DNA of 11,405 nt from an uncultured Oscillospiraceae bacterium (GTDB lineage Bacteria; Bacillota; Clostridia; Oscillospirales; Oscillospiraceae): assembly GCA_910588625.1 (NCBI GenBank), contig CAJUQN010000085.1, forward strand, positions 1-11,405, read 5' to 3'. Position numbers and translations under genes: made by a program. Below the pieces are notes generated by a model. That model was not told the DNA's origin, searched no databases, and saw nothing but the letters and a program-made list of their open reading frames with translations. Shown one piece after another: positions 1 through 5,766 of the stretch; the first letter of the stretch is position 1, and each line of letters starts with the position of its first letter.

Positions 1-105
1 AAGCACTACTTTCGCCTGAACCGAGCAGAGACCCCCTTTGCCGACGTTGTATTGACAGAGGGACAAAAACGCAAGCCCTCCATAATCCAGGAGGTGGCCG
101 CATGA
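1..105 (+). CDS. 3' end of an unidentified gene (partial)
   Basis: Frame 1 is open from the window edge to a TGA at 103-105, giving the last 34 residues of a protein that ends in KPSIIQEVAA. The stop overlaps the ATG of the next gene (ATGA at 102-105), the usual sign of a translationally coupled operon in this kind of DNA. The tail is basic and polar with no recognisable domain, so I cannot name the protein. The gene body lies outside the window. The call rests on the open frame, the ATGA overlap and the coding-like composition. Confidence 0.6.
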   Translation, partial: KHYFRLNRAETPFADVVLTEGQKRKPSIIQEVAA

Positions 106-713
106 ACAGGGACAGCGAACATCTGGCCTGCCGCTTTGACACCTTCTGTAAGCGGCTGCTGAAACATGCGGTCATTGACGCAATCCGAGAGCAGAAGCGG
201 CTGGGGCAGTGGGAAACCACTTTTTCTGAATTGACCAGGGCCGAACAGAACCAGCTCCAGTACATAGAGCAATATGCCCCGGACCGGCGCGTGTTTCCGC
301 TGCTGGGAATGGAAGTTGAAGTGCTTGATGCCAAGACCGTAATCCGAAACCATCTGCTCAACTGCTGCAAATCTATCAACACCCGGCAGAGGAATCTCCC
401 CGCTGTCTCCCTGGATGTGGACTACACCGCAGACGATGGCCCGCCCCCGTTCGCAGAGCCGTACACGCCGGACGGGGTGGATGAACTCCTTGGCCGGATG
501 GACACCGCCGACCTGCTGGCAGACTGCAAGCGGCGGTACACCGGCGTGGCCCGGCTGGGCGTGGAGGCCATGGAATGGAAGGTGAAGGGGCTAAGCGGGG
601 CGGACATCGCCCGGCTTTACGGCGCGAAGCCAAACCAGGTGGGGGCATGGATCTCCCGGGCGGCACAAAAAATCCGGAAGGATATTGTTGAAAACCGGCT
701 GCCCCATTTGTAA
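102..713 (+). CDS. Sigma-70-like / HTH regulatory protein
   Basis: A 203-aa cytoplasmic protein. The start at 102 follows AGGAGG (91-96) and overlaps the upstream stop as ATGA. Residues about 8-90 (DTFCKRLLKHAVIDAIREQK, then an FSELTRAEQNQL stretch) resemble the N-terminal part of the small sigma-like regulators carried by Tn916-type and related Clostridia elements. Residues about 150-195 contain a clear C-terminal helix-turn-helix (GLSGADIARLYGAKPNQVGA followed by a basic helix), like sigma region 4. The middle (about 100-125) is proline-rich and probably a linker. By family precedent it would bind promoter DNA or RNA polymerase and control element genes, but no target site is visible. A non-sigma HTH regulator is the main alternative. 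It is followed 30 nt later by the winged-helix-like gene, probably in one operon. Confidence 0.7.
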   Translation: MNRDSEHLACRFDTFCKRLLKHAVIDAIREQKRLGQWETTFSELTRAEQNQLQYIEQYAPDRRVFPLLGMEVEVLDAKTVIRNHLLNCCKSINTRQRNLPAVSLDVDYTADDGPPPFAEPYTPDGVDELLGRMDTADLLADCKRRYTGVARLGVEAMEWKVKGLSGADIARLYGAKPNQVGAWISRAAQKIRKDIVENRLPHL

Positions 714-743
714 AAGATAGTATCAAGGCTTGGAGGCGAGTTT

Positions 744-1442
744 ATGAACATCAAGAAGGAAAGCACTTATTACACAGCGGTGGGCCAGTTCCGCCGCAAG
801 ACAGACGCCGACGGGCGCACCTACCCCGTGATCCTGGTGCGGCAGGAGGAACATATGGTGGACATCCAGGAGATGGCGGTGTGGACCGTTCTCAACTGGC
901 GGTTCCTGCGGCTGGAGCAGATCGAAATGAAATACAGCCAGTTGGCCGGGAACCTGCCCCCCGCCCGGCGGACACTGGAAACCTGCCTGAACCGCCTGGA
1001 GGTGCGGGGCCTCATCGCCCGGGGCGCGGGCGACACCGACTTTGAGGCGCTGTATGACCTGCTGGGCGGGCTCTATGTGGTCCCCCTCTCGGAGAGTCTG
1101 CCCCTGAAGCTGGCCGCTTTCGGCAAGCTGCTGCTGGACGGGGTGCCCTTCTCCAAGGCCAGGGAGCTGTTCCGAAAGGACAGGCCCAGTGAGCGGGAGG
1201 CCCAGGTGCTGGCCCTGTCCCGGCAGGCACTGCTGTCCACCGCCGAGCTCATCAAATGCGCCGTGGTAGGGGCCGCCGATGTGTCCACGGACGAAAAGCT
1301 GATGGAGGTGCTGATCGACAACGACTACACCACCAGCGAAAGCCTCCCCTTTGAGATGCTGGAGGCAAAGCAGCGCACACCCATCACCATGGCGGTAGTC
1401 AACCTGTACCTGCGCAAGCAGATCGTCTTTGAGCGGGGATAA
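744..1442 (+). CDS. Winged-helix-like protein of unknown function
   Basis: A 232-aa protein starting at an ATG preceded by TGGAGG (731-736) with 7-nt spacing. Residues about 35-105 (HMVDIQEMAVWTVLNWRF, then a Y-x5-L helix, then RRTLETCLNRLEVRGLIARG) have the helix pattern of a winged-helix DNA-binding domain in which the recognition helix is followed by a 'RL...GLI..G' wing. The remainder is helical and leucine-rich with no known catalytic motif. I read it as a transcription or replication-control protein of the element, by inference only. It ends 87 nt before the DUF5348-like gene. The AT-rich spacer contains an A6T6 tract (1442-1455 region) but no convincing promoter or terminator. Confidence 0.65.
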   Translation: MNIKKESTYYTAVGQFRRKTDADGRTYPVILVRQEEHMVDIQEMAVWTVLNWRFLRLEQIEMKYSQLAGNLPPARRTLETCLNRLEVRGLIARGAGDTDFEALYDLLGGLYVVPLSESLPLKLAAFGKLLLDGVPFSKARELFRKDRPSEREAQVLALSRQALLSTAELIKCAVVGAADVSTDEKLMEVLIDNDYTTSESLPFEMLEAKQRTPITMAVVNLYLRKQIVFERG

Positions 1443-1529
1443 AAAATTTTTTGGGCGCGTGCAAAAAAATAAATGTGCAGCCACTATTTATTATGTGGAC
1501 GGCCCAATCAACGACAGGAGGAATCCCCT

Positions 1530-1769
1530 ATGAAGAAACGGTACAGCCAGATCAAGCTACCCAGCCCCAATGACCACGACCCCCACCCCCGCCTGCTGGT
1601 GGACGGGTACGGCATCCACGCCGGGGACTGTTTTCGGGCCCGGTTCCCAGATGGCTGGCACGACATCACGCTGGAGGTAAGCTGGGAAATCACAGGTCCC
1701 GGGTGCTGGTACATCTCCACCCCTGGCTTTGAGGATGTGTGCCCGGTGGGACTCTTTGTGGAGGCGTAG
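1530..1769 (+). CDS. Small DUF5348-like protein
   Basis: A 79-aa protein. I chose the ATG at 1530 because AGGAGG lies at 1516-1521, 8 nt upstream; an earlier in-frame ATG at 1473 has no ribosome binding site. The sequence shows a G-I-H-A-G-D-C-F segment (residues 28-35), a following 'DGW' turn and a 'CWYIST' strand (59-64). This beta-rich pattern matches my memory of the DUF5348 family of short plasmid/ICE proteins, whose function is unknown. It is the last gene before a strong hairpin at 1775-1808, so it probably ends the first transcription unit. The family assignment is from pattern recognition and is moderate. Confidence 0.6.
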   Translation: MKKRYSQIKLPSPNDHDPHPRLLVDGYGIHAGDCFRARFPDGWHDITLEVSWEITGPGCWYISTPGFEDVCPVGLFVEA

Positions 1770-1774
1770 GAAAA

Positions 1775-1808
1775 GCGGGGAGACAGGCCGGATTCCCTGT
1801 CTCCCCGC
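1775..1808 (+). terminator. 13-bp perfect hairpin after the DUF5348-like gene
   Basis: GCGGGGAGACAGG (1775-1787) is an exact reverse complement of 1796-1808, with an 8-nt loop, starting 5 nt after the stop codon. A second small hairpin, CGCTG (1811-1815) with CAGCG (1821-1825), follows. No T tract follows directly, so this may be a factor-dependent or transcript-stabilising hairpin and not a classic intrinsic terminator. Confidence 0.55.
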
Positions 1809-1881
1809 CGCGCTGCGGCACAGCGGGCACATGTTCTTGTGTCTTTCAACATTAAATAATCTATATATTGTGCTTTTGCTA

Positions 1882-1910
1882 TTGACGCCACCGATATCTT
1901 GTGGTATAAT
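1882..1910 (+). promoter_or_regulatory. Consensus sigma-A promoter for the ssb leader
   Basis: TTGACG (1882-1887), a 17-nt spacer and a perfect TATAAT (1905-1910) sit in a locally AT-rich patch just after the preceding hairpin. Transcription would start near 1917, about 260 nt before the ssb start codon. This is the best promoter match in the window. The AT-rich stretch 1845-1880 upstream could act as an UP element. Confidence 0.85.
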
Positions 1911-1937
1911 CCCCTTGTAATTGATTCTATGTGCGTT

Positions 1938-2133
1938 TCCTCCCCTTGCGGGAGGGCAGGCCCGCCTCAACGGCCTGGGAGCGATAGGTTTTCGCATTGC
2001 ACACGTTGCAGGATTCGCTGGCCCTGTTGGAAAAACAGCAGGGATGATCTGCGAGGCGTTTCCTGGGTTTGTTCGCAAGAGCCGGTGGATAGAGCTGGCC
2101 CCTGTAAGGGGATCGGTCTGCCCTCTGGCTCTT
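1938..2133 (+). ncRNA. Candidate structured leader RNA upstream of ssb
   Basis: The region between the promoter and ssb has no supportable gene but many helices. An 11-bp closing helix joins GAGGGCAGGCC (1952-1962) to GGTCTGCCCTC (2115-2125). Inside it are AGCGA/TCGCT (1980-1984 with 2015-2019), an 8-bp hairpin CCCTGTTG/CAGCAGGG (2022-2029 with 2036-2043), TGCGA/TCGCA (2050-2054 with 2073-2077), and CCCCT-GTA-AGGGG (2099-2111). AAGAGCC (2077-2083) is exactly complementary to GGCTCTT (2127-2133) outside the closing helix, which would form a 7-bp pseudoknot. A competing 5' hairpin CCTCCC/GGGAGG (near 1940-1955) overlaps the 5' arm of the closing helix, so two folds may alternate. A GCCC-GAAG-GGGC hairpin (2151-2162) lies just before the ssb ribosome binding site. 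I do not recognise a named riboswitch. It could be a cis-acting leader or a separate RNA; pairing was done by eye. Confidence 0.5.
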
Positions 2134-2175
2134 TTCATATACACATCATGGCCCGAAGGGGCGGAAAGGAGCGTT

Positions 2176-2571
2176 ATGTCCCAGCTGTACTGCACAGGCC
2201 GGGTCACGTCCGAACTGGAGCTGAAGACCAGCGCAAAAAAGGTGCCCTACCTCAACTTCCCCATGGTGGAATACGTGGGGTATGGCAGGAGCGCCCACCC
2301 GCAGTATCTTTCGGTGTGGGCCTGGGGCGCCATGGCGCGGCAGCTTGTGGACGGCGGCGTGGGCAAAGGCAGCGCGTTGTGGGTATCCGGCTCGTTGGAG
2401 CTGGAGGAATACGCCAAAAAGGACGGCGTGACCCGCGACAAGCGGCTGAAGCTCAAGCTGAGGGACTGGGGGTTCGCCCCCACCCAACAGCCCCAGCGCA
2501 GACCTGACCAAGACCAAAGCATCCCGCCCCCGGGCACCATTGACGGGGAGCGGGAAGACCTGCCGGAGTAA
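2176..2571 (+). CDS. ssb: Single-stranded DNA-binding protein (SSB)
   Basis: A 131-aa OB-fold protein. I start it at ATG 2176 (MSQLYCTGRVTSELELKTS) preceded by AAGGAG (2166-2171); the reading frame is open further upstream, but that part lies in the structured leader and has no homology pattern. Residues 4-107 follow the SSB plan: a G-R-V-T first strand, the N-F-P-M strand, YLSVWAWGAMARQL matching the usual 'F..V..WGK.AE', WVSGSLELEEY matching 'V.VEGRL....Y', and a conserved KDG-x-R loop. The tail (about 108-131) is proline/glutamine-rich and ends DGEREDLPE: acidic, but without the terminal Pro-Phe of the canonical DDIPF tip that recruits host repair proteins. It would coat ssDNA during element transfer or replication. 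It stands alone between two structured RNA regions. Confidence 0.88.
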   Translation: MSQLYCTGRVTSELELKTSAKKVPYLNFPMVEYVGYGRSAHPQYLSVWAWGAMARQLVDGGVGKGSALWVSGSLELEEYAKKDGVTRDKRLKLKLRDWGFAPTQQPQRRPDQDQSIPPPGTIDGEREDLPE

Positions 2572-2587
2572 GCATCCGGCACAACTG

Positions 2588-2724
2588 AAGGAGGCGCTAT
2601 GCCTCGCCGGAGCCACACAGCAAACCGCTGTGCCGCTCCTTCTCTCCGAATGGAGCCCCACGCTGGGTTCCATTTGTCTGAGGACGGACTATGTCCGGGC
2701 GATGGCGTGGCGCCTCCTTTTTTT
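2588..2724 (+). ncRNA. Candidate compact pseudoknotted RNA with terminator-like end
   Basis: This gene-free stretch after ssb folds tightly. A 10-bp closing helix joins AAGGAGGCGC (2588-2597) to GCGCCTCCTT (2710-2719), running into seven Ts (2718-2724). Within it: a two-part hairpin GGAGC/GCTCC (2609-2613 with 2635-2639) plus CACAGC/GCTGTG (2616-2621 with 2627-2632); a 10-bp hairpin (2649-2658 with 2665-2674, one G-U) whose 6-nt loop CACGCT pairs by five bases with GCGTG (2705-2709), forming a pseudoknot stacked on the closing helix; and CGGAC-TAT-GTCCG (2685-2697). A competing hairpin GAGGC-GCTAT-GCCTC (2591-2605) uses the 5' arm of the closing helix, so termination could be switchable before the next gene at 2759. 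No named family recognised. Confidence 0.55.
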
Positions 2725-2758
2725 GTTTTCCGACAAAAATTGAAAGGTGGCAAACGAA

Positions 2759-3526
2759 ATGAAACCGAAAGTCTCCCTCGCCTCCAGTACCTCCATCCTG
2801 ATCGGCGCGGTCATCGCCATCCTGGCGCTGCTGCGCGGCACAACCCAGACCATCCTCCTGCTCCTTACCTTTGCCCTGTGGGGCCTGTGGGTGGTGCTCA
2901 CCCTGCTCCGTCCGTCCTGGCGGGCCAACCGGGACTACCGCCGCCGGGAGGAGCGGGCCGAGAAGCAGCAGAACGCCTTTGCCGGCAAAAACCTGGTCGG
3001 GCTGCTGCTGTGCCATGTGAACTACCGGGTGTCGGACTATTTGAAACGCGCCTACCCCGACGCCCGCTGGGAGTGGATGATGCCGGATCCGGTATTGTTC
3101 ATCGTCCAGGGCGGCACCGGGCGTATCCGCGTCTACGGTGTTCCGGACTACGAGCACGCCGATGTGACACTGGACAAGAGCGGCAAACTGGAGTGCTCCA
3201 TGGTGAAGATCGTCCCCGTGCAGGGCAGCGGCCAGGGCGCGCCCTCCGGCCAGTCCCCGGCAGACCCCTCCGTTTGGTATGAGCTGGAGGGCCGGGCTGT
3301 GTTGGACGCCCTCGTCGCCGATTTGTGGTCCCGGGGCCACAGCAGCCTCACGCTGAACGAGGACGGCAGCATCTCCTTCCAGCCAGAAGCGGGCAGCCTC
3401 AAGGCCACGAAGAAGGCTTTCACCACGTTCCCGGCCAAGGTGTACTGGCCCCAGCTGGCGGACGTGCTGAACCAGGAAGGGCTCACCGCCGATGTCCAGG
3501 CCGACCATATCGCCGTGTCCTGGTAG
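2759..3526 (+). CDS. Two-TM membrane protein of unknown function
   Basis: A 255-aa protein. The start is ambiguous: a GTG at 2747 is possible, but ATG 2759 has AAAGGTGG (2744-2750) at proper spacing, so I prefer it. Residues about 9-25 and 31-50 form two hydrophobic helices separated by a short RGTTQ turn, followed by the very basic RPSWRANRDYRRREERAEK, which by the positive-inside rule places both the N-terminus and the large C-terminal domain in the cytoplasm. The C-terminal part (about 75-255) is mixed alpha/beta and contains WEWMMPDPVLFIVQGGTGRI and a closing strand DHIAVSW. No enzyme motif is visible. It sits directly behind the T7-ended RNA structure and 15 nt before the DUF932 gene, implying co-expression. 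Genes of this form occur in Clostridia conjugative elements, but I cannot give a function. Confidence 0.75.
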   Translation: MKPKVSLASSTSILIGAVIAILALLRGTTQTILLLLTFALWGLWVVLTLLRPSWRANRDYRRREERAEKQQNAFAGKNLVGLLLCHVNYRVSDYLKRAYPDARWEWMMPDPVLFIVQGGTGRIRVYGVPDYEHADVTLDKSGKLECSMVKIVPVQGSGQGAPSGQSPADPSVWYELEGRAVLDALVADLWSRGHSSLTLNEDGSISFQPEAGSLKATKKAFTTFPAKVYWPQLADVLNQEGLTADVQADHIAVSW

Positions 3527-4564
3527 AAAGGGGGACGCGACATGAAAGCCGGACTGACCATCACTGAGATGGCACAGGAGATCGAGCGCCAGGCCGGGGC
3601 CAAAGAGGACTTCCTGGTGAACCCCCGCGCGCTGGAGATGGACGCCACAGGCGGTAAGCCCATGCTCCGGGTGTTGGAGGGCGGCGTGGATCAGACCGAG
3701 CCGCTGGCCATCCAGGAGACGGCCCACCGCCAGATGGGGACCCACCTGGGCATCCCCTGGAGGTACTACGAGAAGATGCTCCAGGAGGAGCCCGGCCTGC
3801 TGGCCCACAACGTCAACCACTGGCTCCGCCGGGGCGAGCCCGCCCAGCGGATGCTGCGCACCCTGGACGGCAAAGCCAGGGCCTTTCTCAGCAACCGCTA
3901 CCGGCCCATTGACAACCTGGAGATCACGGCGGCGGTGCTGCCCATCATCGGGGAGATGCAGGGCGCACGGTTTGAGAGCTGCAGCCTCACTGAAAACTAC
4001 CTCTACGTGAAGGTGGTGAACCCCAGGCTTACCGGCGAGGTGCGTTTGGGCGACGTGGTGCAGGCGGGGATCGTCATTTCCAACAGCGAGACCGGCCTGG
4101 GGGCGGTGAATGTCCAGCCCCTGGTGTACCGCCTGGCCTGCCTCAATGGCATGGTGGTCAACGATTCCCGCGTCAGCACCCGCCGCAACCATGTGGGGCG
4201 GGCCAGCGGCACGGACGAAAACTTTGCCCTGTACTCCCAAGAGACGCTGGCGCAGGATAACAAGGCCTTCCTGATGAAGATTCAGGACTCTGTGCGGGCG
4301 GCAGTAGACGAAGCCCGGTTTGCCAAGGTGCTGGACACCATGCGAAAGAGCACCGAAGCCAAGCTGGACACCACCGACATCCCGGCATTGGTGAAGCTGA
4401 CCTGCTCCAACTTCAGCCTCACCGATGCGGAGGGCAAGGGCATACTCCAGCACCTGTTGGAGGGCGCGGACTACACCCTCTACGGGCTGGCCAACGCCGT
4501 CACCCGGTACAGCCAGGACGTGGAGAGCTATGAACGTGCTACAGAGTTGGAGGGGATTGGCTAC

Positions 4565-4822
4565 TGTCAGCGCCATTTCAAAATGTCATTTTTCGCCGAA
4601 ATGGAATGTCGCTTTTTGCTGGATGGCATACAGGTGTTATGCAGCCTTATACACCAGCCAACTTGCCGGTTTGAAGCCTGTCAAGCCCTGATTTATCAGC
4701 TTGTTTTAGGCTTGACAGGCAAAAACGGCAAGTATAATTATCCAAAGGCTGTACACCTTTACCCGCCGTTTTTCGACATTTTCTGTTCGGCGAAAAATTA
4801 CAAAATCGCCCCGGCGCTGACA
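4565..4822. mobile_element. 258-bp palindromic MITE-like element
   Basis: Termini are TGTCAGCGCC (4565-4574) and GGCGCTGACA (4813-4822), inside longer imperfect inverted repeats of about 36-37 bp (4565-4600 and 4786-4822) sharing ATTTTTCGCCGAA. It is flanked by a 5-bp direct repeat GCTAC (4560-4564 and 4823-4827). The interior is also inverted: ACTTGCCG/CGGCAAGT (4661-4668 with 4726-4733) and GCCTGTCAAGCC/GGCTTGACAGGC (4676-4687 with 4709-4720). No transposase is encoded, so movement would need one in trans. TGT...ACA ends, a 5-bp duplication and repeated ATGTC motifs inside both ends suggest an IS21-family parent, but that is inference. The local AT-rich composition differs from its GC-rich surroundings, as expected of a recent insertion. 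Confidence 0.85.
4712..4738 (+). promoter_or_regulatory. Possible outward promoter inside the MITE
   Basis: TTGACA (4712-4717) and TATAAT (4733-4738) are both perfect consensus boxes facing the downstream five-Cys gene, but the spacer is 15 nt, short of the optimal 17. If active it would start transcription near 4745 and read out of the element across the DUF932 remnant into 4942 and beyond. Because the TTGACA lies in a palindrome arm, chance plays some role. Confidence 0.35.
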
Positions 4823-4941
4823 GCTACAACGTCATGACCATGAGCCCAGCGATGTTCCGGCAGATCAACCAGGCATCCGCTATGGCCGCGTAATGTGGGC
4901 CATGCTGATGATATACAACAAAACGACAGGAGGAAAATTTC

Positions 4942-5766
4942 ATGAGTAACCAGCAGAATGTCACCACGATGGCGGAATACAAGCCCTTTACGCTTCCCGC
5001 CCCCATGGACAGCAGCTTTGACGCCGCCGACATGGCGGAGGACCTGGAGGGCCTGGAGCTCTCCTTCCCCCGGGTGAAGATCCCCGGCGGCGGTGTGCCC
5101 CAGTTCAAGATGCCCAGCGAGAATCCGGACCGCCCCGACTACGTCAGCGAGATCGAGGGGATCATCCTCTACAACCACTCCGCCAACGCCTGCTGGCCGG
5201 AGGGCAGCGAGTACGACGACAACACCCCGCCCCAGTGCCAGTCCATGGACGGCAGGCAGGGCTACGGCAGCCCCGGCCTGCTGTGCGAGGCCTGCGGCAA
5301 CAACCAGTTCGGCTCAAGCGGCAAGGGCAAGCTGTGCAAGAATATGCGGATGCTCTACATCCTCCAGGATGGGGCGCAGATCCCGCTTCAGCTGTCCCTG
5401 CCGCCCACCAGCATCAAGCCCTACAAGAACTTTGTCAGCATGGCCTTTGCCCTGCGCAACCGGCCTGTTTACGGCAGCCTGGTCAAGATCACGCTGAAGC
5501 CGGTGAGCAGCAACGGCTTTGACTACAGCGTGGCCGTTTTCGACCGGGTGCGGGATTTCGCCGGCGAGGAGCTGGCGGCGGTCAAGACGTATGCCGAGGG
5601 GTTCCGCAAGATGGTCAAGGAGATGCTGGAGCAGCAGTCTCAGGCCCATATGGAGGCCGCGGCCAACATCGTTCAGGCGGTGGACGCCCTGCTGGAGCTG
5701 CCGGACAACGACGACCACTTCGCAGTGGGCGTCCTGGATGGTGAGCGGGAGCTTCTGCCCGCCTGA
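4942..5766 (+). CDS. Five-cysteine plasmid/phage-type protein, possibly ssDNA-related
   Basis: A 274-aa cytoplasmic protein with AGGAGG (4930-4935) ahead of ATG 4942. Residues about 40-60 (SFPRVKIPGGGVPQFKMP) and 70-80 (IEGIILYNHS) are strands; then cysteines C84, C99, C115, C118 and C132 appear in the pattern C-x15-C-(x15)-CxxC-x13-C with the surrounding NNQFGS and CKNMR, which I recall as a conserved block in uncharacterised Clostridia phage and ICE proteins. The CxxC and outer cysteines could bind zinc or an iron-sulfur cluster. The C-terminal third is helical and acidic, ending in ELPDNDDHFAVG, similar in character to the tails of ssDNA-binding proteins. Its place next to SSB and DUF932 suggests DNA processing. 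Function is unproven. Confidence 0.75.
   Translation: MSNQQNVTTMAEYKPFTLPAPMDSSFDAADMAEDLEGLELSFPRVKIPGGGVPQFKMPSENPDRPDYVSEIEGIILYNHSANACWPEGSEYDDNTPPQCQSMDGRQGYGSPGLLCEACGNNQFGSSGKGKLCKNMRMLYILQDGAQIPLQLSLPPTSIKPYKNFVSMAFALRNRPVYGSLVKITLKPVSSNGFDYSVAVFDRVRDFAGEELAAVKTYAEGFRKMVKEMLEQQSQAHMEAAANIVQAVDALLELPDNDDHFAVGVLDGERELLPA

Larger units (their letters stand above)
3542..4837 (+). pseudogene. DUF932 protein, C-terminus replaced by a MITE-like insertion
   Basis: The ATG at 3542 follows AAAGGGGG (3527-3534). Residues 1-341 form a DUF932 (phage/plasmid-like TIGR03299) protein: HLGIPWRYYEKML, LNRYRP-like 'FLSNRYRPIDNLE', NVQPLVYRLACLNGMVVND, and a helical C-terminal part ending YERATELEGIGY. 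The function of DUF932 is unknown; members sit on plasmids, phages and ICEs near SSB and recombination genes. After Tyr341 the frame enters a 258-bp inserted element and adds 90 unrelated residues before TGA 4837. Removing 4565-4827 (element plus one target-site copy) restores the frame into NVMTMSPAMFRQ and a stop at 4891-4893, giving a 362-aa protein whose 'FRQINQ' tail fits the family. So the gene lost its last 21 residues. Whether the product still works is unclear. Confidence 0.85.

Noticed and set aside
1443..1529. Promoter before the DUF5348-like gene
   Set aside because: The spacer is AT-rich, but no -35/-10 pair with acceptable spacing could be found.
1928..2507. Leader ORF from ATG 1928 inside the ssb leader
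   Set aside because: No ribosome binding site, Arg/Cys/Pro-rich shadow composition, and it overlaps ssb in another frame.
2678..2705. Hammerhead ribozyme core (CTGAGGA fits CUGANGA, followed by a stem-loop)
   Set aside because: The stem CGGAC-TAT-GTCCG is followed by GGCGA and not the required GAA, and no stem I/III with a cleavage site could be placed.
2599..3282. Plus-strand ORF with AAGGAGG just before ATG 2599
   Set aside because: Its protein is Arg/Pro-rich shadow sequence overlapping the membrane-protein gene, and the AAGGAGG is better explained as an arm of the RNA closing helix.
2597..4576. 659-codon open frame on the minus strand
   Set aside because: It lies opposite the membrane-protein and DUF932 genes, has low-complexity His/Gln/Gly-rich composition and no ribosome binding site; it is a GC-rich shadow frame.
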